DNA of 64,000 nt from Kitasatospora cinereorecta (GCF_024172095.1 NZ_JAMZDX010000006.1:558001-622000), one strand, 5' to 3'; shown: positions 26,743 through 35,191, counted from the stretch's first letter. The notes: generated by a model not told the origin, from the sequence alone. Program-made: numbers and translations.

Positions 26743-27207
26743 TCAGAGGTCCGGCGGGACCTGGTCGGTCTCCTCGAAGACCAGCATGGTCTGGGTGGAC
26801 AGCACCTGCGGGATCGCCTGGATCCGGCTGAGCACCAGCTCGCGCAGCGAGCGGTTGTCCGCCGTGTGGACCAGCAGCAGTACGTCGAAGTCGCCGCCGA
26901 CCAGCGCGATGTGCGCCACCCCCGGCAGCTGGAGCAGCTGCTCGCGCACCGCCCGCCAGGAGTTCTGGACGATCTTCAGGGTGATGTACGCGGTGGCGCC
27001 CTGACCGGCCCGTTCGTGGTCGACCCGGGCGGTGAAGCCGCGAATCACTCCGTCCTCGACCATCCTGGAGATCCGGGCATACGCATTGGCCCTGGACACG
27101 TGCACCCGCTCGGCCACCGAGCGGATCGAGGCGCGACCGTCCTGCTGCAGCAGCCGCAGGATCGACCGGTCGACACGGTCGAGTCTGGACATCTGTTCAG
27201 CCGACAT
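26743..27207 (-). CDS. Lrp/AsnC family transcriptional regulator
   Basis: A 154-residue regulator. The winged helix-turn-helix (about 8-62) reads DRSILRLLQQDGRASIRSVA then VSRANAYARISRMVEDGVI. The C-terminal RAM/AsnC ligand domain (about 72-145) has VGGDFDVLLLVHTADN. Divergent from the 2-oxoacid dehydrogenase operon with a 147-bp shared promoter region, the arrangement of BkdR-type regulators that activate or repress such operons in response to branched-chain amino acids. The effector is inferred from family and context. ATG 27207 was chosen; ATG 27192 is also in frame. Confidence 0.9.
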   Translation of the reverse strand: MSAEQMSRLDRVDRSILRLLQQDGRASIRSVAERVHVSRANAYARISRMVEDGVIRGFTARVDHERAGQGATAYITLKIVQNSWRAVREQLLQLPGVAHIALVGGDFDVLLLVHTADNRSLRELVLSRIQAIPQVLSTQTMLVFEETDQVPPDL

Positions 27208-27308
27208 GGCCCCCCACCCTCCCTCATTGGACGTGCTGACTCCAGCAGACCGCCATTCCGGCCGACTGTCCACCACCTTGTCACGGTTCTGGTCAAGATG
27301 AACAGACG

Positions 27309-27322
27309 ACCGAACAATCGGT
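27309..27322. promoter_or_regulatory. Second copy of the TetR/PaaR-type palindrome, upstream of the 2-oxoacid dehydrogenase operon
   Basis: ACCGAACAATCGGT, identical to the paaN site except one spacer base (A for G). Located 32 bases before the E1alpha start in the spacer shared with the Lrp gene, so it probably overlaps the operon's promoter or leader. Confidence 0.55.
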
Positions 27323-27354
27323 AGGGAGCCCCCGCCACCCAGGAGGTGCCCGAG

Positions 27355-28494
27355 ATGACCGTTCTCGACCACAGACACACGGCCGCCGTACCCGGCTGGC
27401 TCCCGGGCGCCACCGCCCCCCGCACCGACCCCGAGCCACTGCTGCCGGACGCCGCACCGGTCCGCGTCCTGGGCACCCCCGCCCTGGAGAAGACCGACCC
27501 GGCCCTGCTGCGCGAGCTGTACCGACGCCTCGTCGTCGGCCGCCGCTACAACCAGCAGGCCACCACCCTGACCAAGCAGGGCCGACTCGCCGTCTACCCG
27601 GCCTCCACCGGGCAGGAGGCCTGCCAGATCACCGCCGCGCTGGCCCTCCAGCAGCAGGACTGGCTCTTCCCCAGCTACCGGGACACCCTCGCGGTGGTCT
27701 CCCGCGGCGTCGACCCGCTCGAGGCGCTCACGCTGCTGCGCGGCAACGCCCACACCGGCTACGACCCGAAGGCCAGCCGCACCGCACCGCTGTGCACCCC
27801 GCTCGCCACCCAGGCCCCGCACGCCGTCGGCCTGGCCCACGCCGCCCGCCTGGCCGGCGACCCGACCGTCGCCCTGGCGATGCTCGGCGACGGCGGCACC
27901 AGCGAGGGCGACTTCCACGAGGCGCTGAACTTCGCCGCCGTGCTGCACGCCCCGGTGGTCTTCCTGGTGCAGAACAACGGCTACGCGATCTCCGTGCCGC
28001 TCACCCAGCAGTCCGCGGCGCCCACCCTGGCCCACAAGGCCGTCGGCTACGGCATGCCCGGCCGCCTGGTGGACGGCAACGACGCCCCCGCCATGCACGC
28101 CGTGCTCACCGAGGCCGTCGAGCGCGCCCGCAGCGGCGGCGGCCCGACCCTGATCGAGGCGCTCACCTACCGGGTCGAGGCCCACACCAACGCCGACGAC
28201 GCCACCCGCTACCGCCACGAGGAGGAGGTCGCCGCCTGGCGCGAGCACGACCCGATCCTGCTGATGGAACGCGGCATGCGCGAGCTCGGCCTGCTCGACG
28301 ACCAGCTGGTCCAGGACGCCGCCGACGAGGCCGAGGCCCTGGCCGCCCGGATGCGCGCCGAGTTCCACGCCGAACCCGAGCTCGACCCGATGTCGCTCTT
28401 CGCGCACGTCTACGCCGAGCCCACCCAGCAACTGCGCGAGCAGGCCGCGCAGCTCGCCGCCGAGCTGGCCGCCGAGGCCGAGGTGCACCACTGA
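27355..28494 (+). CDS. 2-oxoacid dehydrogenase E1 component, alpha subunit
   Basis: A 379-residue thiamine-diphosphate enzyme subunit. The TPP motif runs from LGDGGTSEGDFHEALNF to LVQNNGYAISVP (about 177-212). PSYRDT and the TLIEALTYRVEAHTNADD segment are also typical of PDH/BCKDH E1alpha. With the beta subunit it decarboxylates a 2-oxo acid and passes the acyl group to lipoyl-E2. A consensus AGGAGG precedes ATG 27355 by nine bases. Pyruvate or branched-chain oxoacid specificity cannot be settled by eye; the three-gene order without an E3 and the Lrp neighbour favour a Bkd-type complex. Confidence 0.9.
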   Translation: MTVLDHRHTAAVPGWLPGATAPRTDPEPLLPDAAPVRVLGTPALEKTDPALLRELYRRLVVGRRYNQQATTLTKQGRLAVYPASTGQEACQITAALALQQQDWLFPSYRDTLAVVSRGVDPLEALTLLRGNAHTGYDPKASRTAPLCTPLATQAPHAVGLAHAARLAGDPTVALAMLGDGGTSEGDFHEALNFAAVLHAPVVFLVQNNGYAISVPLTQQSAAPTLAHKAVGYGMPGRLVDGNDAPAMHAVLTEAVERARSGGGPTLIEALTYRVEAHTNADDATRYRHEEEVAAWREHDPILLMERGMRELGLLDDQLVQDAADEAEALAARMRAEFHAEPELDPMSLFAHVYAEPTQQLREQAAQLAAELAAEAEVHH

Positions 28495-29504
28495 TGACCA
28501 CCGCCCCCGCCCGCAGCGCCGCGGCGACCAGGACCTCCACCATGGCGCAGGCGCTCAACACCGCCCTGCACGACGCCATGAAGGCCGACCCCACCGTCCA
28601 CGTGATGGGCGAGGACGTCGGGCAGCTCGGCGGCGTCTTCCGGATCACCGACGGGCTGACCGCCGAGTTCGGCCCCGAGCGCTGCCTGGACACCCCGCTG
28701 GCCGAGGCCGGCATCCTCGGCACCGCCATCGGCATGGCCATGTACGGCCTGCGCCCGGTGGTCGAGATGCAGTTCGACGCCTTCGCCTACCCGGCGATGG
28801 AGCAGCTGTTCTCGCACGTCGCCAAGATGCGCAACCGCACCGCGGGCAAGCTGCCGCTGCCGATCACCATCCGGGTCCCGTTCGGTGGTGGCATCGGCGG
28901 CGTGGAGCACCACAGCGACGCCTCCGAGGCGTACTACACGCACACCGCCGGCCTGCACGTGGTCACCCCGGCCACCGTCGCCGACGCCTACGGGCTGCTG
29001 CGCGCCTCCATCGCCTCCGACGACCCGGTGGTCTTCCTGGAGCCCAAGCGGCTCTACTGGGGCAAGTCCGAGTGGGACCCGACCGCGCCGGTCGAGCCGA
29101 TCGGCAAGGCGGTGCTGCGCCGCACCGGCCGCTCCGCCGTGCTGATCACCTACGGCCCGTCGCTGCCGGTCTGCCTGGAGGCCGCCGAGGCGGCAAAGGC
29201 CGAGGGCTGGGACCTCTCCGTGCTCGACCTGCGCACCCTGGTGCCGTTCGACGAGGAGACCGCCTGCGAGGTGGTCCGCTCGGTCGGCCGCGCGGTCGTG
29301 GTGCACGAGGCGACCGGCTTCGGCGGCGCCGGTGCGGAGATCGCCGCCCGGCTCACCGAGAAGTGCTTCCACCACCTGGCCGCGCCCGTGCTGCGGGTCA
29401 CCGGCTTCGACATCCCGTACCCGCCCCCGATGCTCGAGCACCACCACCTCCCCGGGGTGGACCGGATCCTGGACGCCGTCGCCCGGCTCCAGTGGGAGGA
29501 CTGA
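28494..29504 (+). CDS. 2-oxoacid dehydrogenase E1 component, beta subunit
   Basis: A 336-residue partner of the alpha subunit. It has MAQALNTALHDAM, MGEDVGQLGGVFR, the EMQFDAFAYPAMEQL segment and the C-terminal transketolase-type domain with DLRTLVPFDEET and VVHEATGFGGAGAEI. ATG 28494 overlaps the E1alpha stop (ATGA), so translation is coupled and a 1:1 ratio is expected. It completes the TPP-binding interface of the heterotetramer. Confidence 0.92.
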   Translation: MTTAPARSAAATRTSTMAQALNTALHDAMKADPTVHVMGEDVGQLGGVFRITDGLTAEFGPERCLDTPLAEAGILGTAIGMAMYGLRPVVEMQFDAFAYPAMEQLFSHVAKMRNRTAGKLPLPITIRVPFGGGIGGVEHHSDASEAYYTHTAGLHVVTPATVADAYGLLRASIASDDPVVFLEPKRLYWGKSEWDPTAPVEPIGKAVLRRTGRSAVLITYGPSLPVCLEAAEAAKAEGWDLSVLDLRTLVPFDEETACEVVRSVGRAVVVHEATGFGGAGAEIAARLTEKCFHHLAAPVLRVTGFDIPYPPPMLEHHHLPGVDRILDAVARLQWED

Positions 29505-30811
29505 TGTCGATGGCCGTGGTCCGTGAGTTCACGCTGCCCGACCTCGGTGAGGGACTCACCGGGGCCGAGGTGGTGCGCTGGATGGTCGAGGTCGGCGAGG
29601 TCATCGCGATCGACCAGCCGGTGGTCGAGGTGGAGACCGCCAAGGCCGTGGTGGAGGTGCCCTGCCCGTACGGCGGCGTGGTCACCGCCCGCTTCGGCGA
29701 GGTCGGCGAGGAGGTGCCGGTCGGCGCCCCGCTGGTGACCGTCGCGGTGTCGGTCGCGTCGAGCGACGACGCCGAGCCCGCGCCCGAGCGCCCGCTGGTC
29801 GGGTACGGCGTCGCGGAGGGCGGCAAGGGCGCCCGGCGCCGGCGCGTGGTGGCAGGCAACGGCGCCGCCCGGGCGGCCGCTCCCGCGGTCGCTCCGGTCG
29901 CTCCTGCGGCCGTCGCCGCGCCTGCCGCACCCGCCGTCCCGGCCGTGGTGGCGGTGATCTCGCCGCTGGTCCGCCGGATGGCGCGCGAGCACGGCATCGA
30001 CCTGGCCGGGGTGGCCGGCAGCGGTCCGGACGGGCTGATCATGCGGCGCGACGTGGAGCGGGTGGTCGCCGCCCCGGCGCAGGCCGCCCCCGCGCCGGTC
30101 GCGGCCGCTGTTTCACGTGAAACCGTCGCCGACGAGATCGTGCCGCTGCGCGGTCTGCGCAAGACGATCGCCGAGAAGCTCACCCGCAGCCACCAGGAGA
30201 TCCCCGCCGCCACCTGCTGGGTGGACGCGGATGCCACCGGGCTGATGGAGCTCCGGCAGCAGCTGAACCGCGCCGCCGGTCCCAAGGTCAGCGTCCTGGC
30301 GCTGCTCGCCCGGATCTGCACCGCCGCCCTGGAGCGCTTCCCGGAGCTCAACTCCAGCGTCGGTCCGGAGGGCATCCGCCGGCACTCCGCCGTCCACCTG
30401 GGCTTCGCCGCGCAGAGCGAGCGCGGCCTGGTGGTGCCGGTGGTGCGCGACGCCCAGCTGATGGGCACCGAGCAGCTGACCACCGAACTGGCCCGGCTGA
30501 CCGAGGCGGCCCGGGCCGGCTCGCTCACCCCGGGTGAACTGACCGGCGGCACCTTCACGCTCAACAACTACGGCGTCTTCGGGGTGGACGGCTCGACGCC
30601 GATCCTCAACCACCCCGAGGCGGCCATGCTGGGCGTCGGCCGGATCACGCCCAAGCCGTGGGTGCACGAGGGCCAGTTGGCGGTGCGCCAGGTGACGCAG
30701 CTGTCGTTCACCTTCGACCACCGGGTGTGCGACGGCGGGACGGCCGGCGGGTTCCTGCGGTTCGTCGCGGACTGCGTCGAGCAGCCCGGACTGCTGCTGC
30801 GCCGGCTCTGA
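29504..30811 (+). CDS. 2-oxoacid dehydrogenase E2 component (lipoyl acyltransferase)
   Basis: A 435-residue E2 with one lipoyl domain (about 6-82; Lys47 in VETAKAVVEV is the lipoylation site), an Ala/Pro linker, a peripheral-subunit-binding domain (about 148-185, ISPLVRRMAREHGIDL), a second linker and a catalytic acyltransferase domain (about 207-435) ending with the active-site motif HRVCDGGTAGGF. The start overlaps the E1beta stop by one base. The linker after the binding domain is encoded by DNA containing a parS site. No E3 gene follows, so a shared lipoamide dehydrogenase must be used. Confidence 0.93.
   Translation: MSMAVVREFTLPDLGEGLTGAEVVRWMVEVGEVIAIDQPVVEVETAKAVVEVPCPYGGVVTARFGEVGEEVPVGAPLVTVAVSVASSDDAEPAPERPLVGYGVAEGGKGARRRRVVAGNGAARAAAPAVAPVAPAAVAAPAAPAVPAVVAVISPLVRRMAREHGIDLAGVAGSGPDGLIMRRDVERVVAAPAQAAPAPVAAAVSRETVADEIVPLRGLRKTIAEKLTRSHQEIPAATCWVDADATGLMELRQQLNRAAGPKVSVLALLARICTAALERFPELNSSVGPEGIRRHSAVHLGFAAQSERGLVVPVVRDAQLMGTEQLTTELARLTEAARAGSLTPGELTGGTFTLNNYGVFGVDGSTPILNHPEAAMLGVGRITPKPWVHEGQLAVRQVTQLSFTFDHRVCDGGTAGGFLRFVADCVEQPGLLLRRL
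30109..30124. promoter_or_regulatory. parS: parS (ParB-binding) site inside the E2 gene
   Basis: TGTTTCACGTGAAACC contains the perfect 14-bp palindrome GTTTCACGTGAAAC and matches the 16-bp parS consensus (TGTTTCACGTGAAACA) at 15 positions. It lies in codons for a flexible linker (about residues 202-207), uses codons unlike the local GC-rich usage (TTT-type third positions), and is the only such site in the window. ParB sites cluster around the replication origin in streptomycetes. Confidence 0.88.
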
Positions 30812-30838
30812 CACCGCGCGCGGTTCCGTTTCTCCGGT

Positions 30839-30870
30839 CACCTTGCGTGGTGGCTCCACTGCGCAAGGTG
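30839..30870 (+). terminator. 9-bp hairpin after the dehydrogenase operon
   Basis: Arms CACCTTGCG (30839-30847) and CGCAAGGTG (30862-30870) around 14 bases that can form a further small stem (TGG...CCA). Begins 28 bases after the E2 stop. Confidence 0.7.
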
Positions 30871-30935
30871 GCCGTAGGTCGAGCGAGCGTAGCGCGCCCG
30901 GGGCGCGGGTGTCCGGGGTTCTCGCGATTTGTCGG

Positions 30936-32591
30936 ATGAGCTTCACGCCTGGTGCCAATCTGCTGAGGCCGTCAGCAGATTGGTCGACCGGAAGCGAAAC
31001 GATTCTCTTGGGCACTCGTCAGATCGCGCTGAAGAACAGGCCACTGAAAGTCGTCAGGGTCGGGCCCGGATCGGCGGCGGCCTCGTCCGTACCGGGTCTG
31101 GGGCCCGCCGCGGCCGGTTCCGCCACCGAGGGCGGAGCGGTCGAGGCCCGGCCCCCCGCGGATCCGGCCGAGCCGGTGCCGTCCGCGGACCCGCCCGTGG
31201 CCGCCGGGCTGCCCGCGATCCCGGCGAAGCCCACCGAGCCGCCCCGGATCCCCGCGCCGAGCCTGCCCGCGGACCCGCCCCCGGTCGGCCACCGGCCGCT
31301 GTTCACCGACGCCCCCGGGCTCAACTGGTCCGGCCCCGGCGACCACTGGAGCCGCGCCTGGGCCCTGGAGACGCTGGCCGAGCCGCCCGCCGCCCCCGCG
31401 GCGCCCGCCGTTCCGGCCCTGCCGGCCGCGGTGCCCGTCCGGGTGAGCGCCACCGAGGCGCCCACCGCCGAGGACATCGAGCTGATCCGGACCACCCTCG
31501 CGGTGGTGGAGCCGGTCGCCGACCGCGCGACCGCCCACTTCTATGCGCTGATCTTCGTCCACCACCCGGAGATCCGGGCGATGTTCCCGGCGGCCATGGA
31601 CGTCCAGCGCGACCGGCTGTTCCACGCCCTGCTGATGGCCGCCGCCAGCGCCGACGACCCGGCCGGACTGACCGCGTACCTCACCCGCCTCGGCCAGGGC
31701 CACCGCAAGTACGGCACCCTCGCCGCCCACTACGGACCGGTCGGCGAGTGCCTGGTGGCCGCGCTGGCCCGGTACTGCGGCAGCCGCTGGGACGACCGGA
31801 CCGAACTGGCCTGGCGGCGGGTCTACGGACTGGTCTCACGGATCATGATCGAGGCGGCCGAGGACGCCGCCCGCACCTCCCCGCCCTGGTGGCAGGCCGA
31901 GGTGGTCGCGCACGAGCGGCGCACCCGCGACATCGCCGTCGTCACCCTGCGCCCCGACCAGGCGTACCCCTACCGGGCCGGCCAGTACGCCACCGTGGAG
32001 ACGCCCTGGTGGCCGCGGGTCTGGCGGCACTTCTCCTTCTCCGGCGCGCCGCGCTCCGACGGCCTGCTGACCTTCCACGTGAAGGCCGTCCAGGCCGGCT
32101 GGGTGAGCAACGCGCTGGTCCACCGGGCGGCGCCCGGCGACGTGCTGCGGCTCGGCCCGGCGGCCGGCTCGATGGTGGTCGACCACGGCAGCGACGCCAA
32201 CCTGCTCTGCATCGGCGGCGGCACCGGGATCGCCCCGATCAGCGCCCTGGTCGAGGAGGTCGCCGCGTACGGCGCCGGCAGCCGCAAGGTCGAGGTCTTC
32301 TACGGCGCCCGGCGGAGCGCCGAGCTGTACGAGCTGGCGCACCTGCGCGAGCTGGCGGAGCGCCACCTGTGGCTGTCCGTCCGGCCGGTGGTCTCCGACC
32401 AGCAGGTGGCGCCCGGCGAGGCACTGGCCGGCGAACTGCCCGAGGTGGTCACCCGGTACGCGCCGTGGCACGGCTTCCGGGCCTACCTGAGCGGCCCGCC
32501 GGCCATGGTCCGGCGCGGCACCGCCGCCCTCAAACGGGCCGGGCTGACCTCCGCCGAGATCCACCACGACCTGGTCGGAGACCTGGCGTAG
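30936..32591 (+). CDS. Globin-domain oxidoreductase (flavohemoprotein-like) with long N-terminal extension
   Basis: Up to 551 residues from ATG 30936. The globin domain (about 172-310) has HFYALIFVHHPEIRAMFPAA and the proximal region QGHRKYG. An FAD-binding barrel follows (about 318-415, YRAGQYATVE) and then an NAD(P)-binding domain (about 420-551, GGGTGIAPISALV). Such proteins dioxygenate nitric oxide or move electrons to a globin heme. The 165 residues before the globin are Pro/Ala-rich and atypical. The first 40 codons have unusually AT-rich third positions and cover an inverted repeat, so the real start may be further in; no good ribosome site marks any candidate. Confidence 0.75.
   Translation: MSFTPGANLLRPSADWSTGSETILLGTRQIALKNRPLKVVRVGPGSAAASSVPGLGPAAAGSATEGGAVEARPPADPAEPVPSADPPVAAGLPAIPAKPTEPPRIPAPSLPADPPPVGHRPLFTDAPGLNWSGPGDHWSRAWALETLAEPPAAPAAPAVPALPAAVPVRVSATEAPTAEDIELIRTTLAVVEPVADRATAHFYALIFVHHPEIRAMFPAAMDVQRDRLFHALLMAAASADDPAGLTAYLTRLGQGHRKYGTLAAHYGPVGECLVAALARYCGSRWDDRTELAWRRVYGLVSRIMIEAAEDAARTSPPWWQAEVVAHERRTRDIAVVTLRPDQAYPYRAGQYATVETPWWPRVWRHFSFSGAPRSDGLLTFHVKAVQAGWVSNALVHRAAPGDVLRLGPAAGSMVVDHGSDANLLCIGGGTGIAPISALVEEVAAYGAGSRKVEVFYGARRSAELYELAHLRELAERHLWLSVRPVVSDQQVAPGEALAGELPEVVTRYAPWHGFRAYLSGPPAMVRRGTAALKRAGLTSAEIHHDLVGDLA
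30955..30983. repeat. Perfect 12-bp inverted repeat at the start of the globin-reductase gene
   Basis: Arms CCAATCTGCTGA (30955-30966) and TCAGCAGATTGG (30972-30983) with a 5-base spacer. AT-richer than surroundings. It could be an operator or a leader hairpin if translation starts downstream. Confidence 0.65.
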
Positions 32592-32602
32592 CCGGCGCCG
32601 GA

Positions 32603-33130
32603 TCAGCCGAGGTCGTGGGCGAGCAGGGCGCGGACGCCCTCGATGTTGGCCGCCAGGTACGCCCGCAGGCTGGGCGGCACGACGTTGACCGAGGTGACGC
32701 CCTCGCGAGTGAAGGGCAGCCGGACGATCTCGTACTCGCCGCGCGGCTCGTCCACCTCGGGGCCGTGCCGTCGGCTGGGGTCGATCGAGGCCAGTCGGCA
32801 GACGAAGAAGTGCTGCACCTTCACCCCGTGCGGATGGGCCAGGGTGCCGTCCTCGTGGTGGGAGTGGGCGACGGTGTCGACGAAGGCGGGCACCACGTCC
32901 GCCACTTTGCCGCCGAGCTCCTCGTCCACCTCGCGGTGCAGGGCCTCCACCACCGTCCGGTCGGTGGGCTCCACCCCGCCGCCCGGCGTGATCCAGTACG
33001 GGTGCGGGGAGCCCGGCCGGACGCGCTTGATCAGCACGATCGAGGCGGGCGCGTGCGGATCGTCCCGGTCCAGCTCCAGCAGGATCGCCCTCGCGGTGCG
33101 CTTGACCACTGGGCGGACGGGGCCGGCCAT
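32603..33130 (-). CDS. Nudix hydrolase
   Basis: A 175-residue Nudix-fold protein. The Nudix box runs from GGGVEPTDRTVVEALHREVD to EELG (about residues 50-72) and has the REVDEEL Mg-binding core. These enzymes cleave nucleoside diphosphates linked to another moiety; the substrate is not indicated. ATG 33130 was chosen because GGAGG lies eight bases upstream; GTG 33139 is in frame. It converges with the globin-reductase, with only 11 bases between stops. Confidence 0.9.
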   Translation of the reverse strand: MAGPVRPVVKRTARAILLELDRDDPHAPASIVLIKRVRPGSPHPYWITPGGGVEPTDRTVVEALHREVDEELGGKVADVVPAFVDTVAHSHHEDGTLAHPHGVKVQHFFVCRLASIDPSRRHGPEVDEPRGEYEIVRLPFTREGVTSVNVVPPSLRAYLAANIEGVRALLAHDLG

Positions 33131-33387
33131 GCTTGCCACCTCCGGGGCGCGAGCGTTGTGCGGGAGTCTCCCGCACCGGGCCCGCGGCCAAACCCGAACG
33201 AGTGGGTGAATCGGAGGTACGGGTTCCGCCGAACGGATGATTCGGGAGCGCTTCGGCCGTCCGTGTCGCGCCTGGGTGCACGCGGGCCCGCGGTGTGCTG
33301 CAATGAGCCGCTATCGGGCGGAAAGCGAGCGAACTGCCCCGAACGGCTTCCGAACGGCTTCCGAATGACCAGGGGGATGAGGCGGCC

Positions 33388-34182
33388 ATGGACCAGATGA
33401 CCGGGACGGCCGACAGAGCGAGCACCCGGGGCATACGGCCGGCCGGGTCACCCACGCTGATCACCTCCGTCCAGCGCGCGCTGCGCCTGCTGGAGGCGGT
33501 CGGCGCACATCTGCAGGGAGCCACCGCCAAGCAGCTCGCCCGCGCCGCGGGCCTGCCGCTCGGCACCACGTACCACCTGCTGCGCACCCTCACCCACGAG
33601 GGCTACCTGTGCCGCGTCGGCGGGAAGTTCTTCTTCGGCGACTCGCTGGACGGCATCAGCCGCGCGGACACCCGCCAGCACGCCCGCGCCGACCTCCACG
33701 ACCGGATGGCCGAGCTGCGCGACGAACTCGGCGCCGCCGTCTACTACGCGGTGTACGAGGAGGGCGAGATCCGGGTGGTGCACGTGGTCGCCGGACCGCA
33801 GCACCCGGCCGTCGAGGAGTGGGCCGACTTCCGCGCCACCGCCCACGCGCACGCGGTCGGCCTGTGCCTGCTCGCCCAACTCGGCGAGGACGAGCGGCGC
33901 GACCACCTGGACCGCCACCCGCCGTCGGCGCTCACCCCGTACACCGTCGCCCGCGAGGGCACGGTGCTGCGCCGGCTGGCGGCGGTCCGCCCGACCGTGC
34001 CGGTGACGGAGCGCCAGGAGTACGCGCTGGGCACGGTGTGCGCCGCCGTCCCGATCACCATCGGCTCGGTGGTGGCCACCATGGCGATCTCGCTCCCGGT
34101 CGAGCAGTCCGACCGGCTGACCGCCGCGGCCGGCCGGCTGCGCTCGCTGGTGGGCGCGATGTCCCCGGCGTTCGTGCGCTGA
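33388..34182 (+). CDS. ssgR: IclR-family regulator, SsgR-like
   Basis: A 264-residue IclR-type regulator. The winged helix-turn-helix (about 28-85) has SVQRALRLLEAVGAHL and LPLGTTYHLLRTLTHEGYL; the C-terminal effector domain spans about 95-260. It sits directly before and in the same direction as an SsgA-family gene. In S. coelicolor the IclR-type SsgR lies upstream of and activates ssgA, and this arrangement is the main basis for the name. ATG 33388 follows a GGGGATGAGG purine stretch; ATG 33397 is also possible. Confidence 0.82.
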   Translation: MDQMTGTADRASTRGIRPAGSPTLITSVQRALRLLEAVGAHLQGATAKQLARAAGLPLGTTYHLLRTLTHEGYLCRVGGKFFFGDSLDGISRADTRQHARADLHDRMAELRDELGAAVYYAVYEEGEIRVVHVVAGPQHPAVEEWADFRATAHAHAVGLCLLAQLGEDERRDHLDRHPPSALTPYTVAREGTVLRRLAAVRPTVPVTERQEYALGTVCAAVPITIGSVVATMAISLPVEQSDRLTAAAGRLRSLVGAMSPAFVR

Positions 34183-34348
34183 CCGGAGGGCGTGCGCCGA
34201 CCGGGGGTCGGGGCTCGTTCACCATTTGAAAAAGCTCATCTTGTCCTCATCGTTTGCAAACCTGGACGATGGGGATTGAACGGCGAATCAGGACAAAACT
34301 CCGGTGGCCCTCAACACCCCGGCCGGGCAGAACGAGAGGTACTGGTAC

Positions 34349-34777
34349 ATGCACAACACGGTCCAGGCCCACGTGGTCATGCACCTCGTGGTGTCCGACG
34401 AGCTCTCCTTCCGCATCCTGGTCGACCTCGAGTACGACGCCGAGGACCCGTACGCGGTGGCCTTCACCTTCCACCTCCCCGGCGACGCCCCGGTCACCTG
34501 GGTGTTCGCGCGCGAGCTGCTGGTCGACGGGATCAGCCGGCCCACCGGCGAGGGCGACGTGCACATCCACCCGGTCGGCGAGGAGCTCGGCGAGGTCGCC
34601 ATCGTGCTGCACTCCCCGGAGGGCGACGCCCGGATGCGGGCCGGTGTCCCGCCGCTGATCGCCTTCCTGGCGCGGACCGACCGGGTGGTGCCGATGGGTC
34701 AGGAGACCATCGGGGTCGAGCTCGACACACAGTTGGCCAGCATCCTCGCCGCCCCCGGACGCGAGAACGCCGGCTGA
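34349..34777 (+). CDS. ssgA: SsgA-like sporulation and cell division regulator
   Basis: A 142-residue SsgA-like protein (SALP) with YDAEDPYAVAFTFHLPGDAP, TWVFARELLVDG and GEGDVHIHP motifs and C-terminus ENAG, close to SsgA as I remember it. SsgA promotes SsgB placement and thereby FtsZ rings in sporulation hyphae. ATG 34349 aligns with the family N-terminus and has AGAGG upstream; GTG 34304 would add 15 residues. Separated from ssgR by 166 bp, so it probably has its own promoter that SsgR can act on. It could instead be a paralogous SALP, but the neighbour argues for SsgA. Confidence 0.85.
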   Translation: MHNTVQAHVVMHLVVSDELSFRILVDLEYDAEDPYAVAFTFHLPGDAPVTWVFARELLVDGISRPTGEGDVHIHPVGEELGEVAIVLHSPEGDARMRAGVPPLIAFLARTDRVVPMGQETIGVELDTQLASILAAPGRENAG

Positions 34778-34816
34778 CCGCCGCGGCGGCCGGCCGGCGT
34801 TCCGGCGGGAGTCGGT

Positions 34817-35191
34817 TCAGTCGTCCCCGAGGGCCAGGTGCAGGCCCCAGGACACCACGCTGATGATCAGCGAGCCCAGCAGCGCGGCCCAGAAGCCCTC
34901 GACGTGGAAGTCCAGCGAGAGCTTGTCGGAGGCCCAGGAGGTCAGCCAGAGCATCAGGGCGTTGATCACGAAGGTGATCAGCCCCAGCGTGAGGATGAAC
35001 AACGGCAGCGAGAACAGCTTCACCAACGGCTTGATCAGGAAGTTGACCACCCCGAAGACCAGCGCGACCGCGATCACGGTGAGGGTCTTGTCCTGCCAGC
35101 CGTCACCGGACAGCACGATCCCGTCGACGATCCAGGCCGCCACCCAGATCGCCAGCGCGTTGATGAGTGTTTTGATCACGAAACTCTTCAT
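34817..35191 (-). CDS. Phage-holin-like (DUF360-type) four-helix membrane protein
   Basis: A 124-residue, mostly hydrophobic protein with four predicted membrane helices and the motif FGVVNFLIKPLVKLFSLPL, diagnostic of the small 'phage holin family' proteins that are in fact common in bacterial chromosomes. No phage genes are nearby, and the function is unknown. ATG 35191. Confidence 0.88.
   Translation of the reverse strand: MKSFVIKTLINALAIWVAAWIVDGIVLSGDGWQDKTLTVIAVALVFGVVNFLIKPLVKLFSLPLFILTLGLITFVINALMLWLTSWASDKLSLDFHVEGFWAALLGSLIISVVSWGLHLALGDD

Noticed and set aside
32070..32085. TTCCACGTGAAGG as a second parS site
   Set aside because: It shares only the CACGTGAA centre and mismatches several conserved positions of the parS palindrome.
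34817..35191. Prophage remnant based on the holin-like gene
   Set aside because: This small membrane family is common in chromosomes; there is no integrase, lysin or structural gene and no change in base composition around it.
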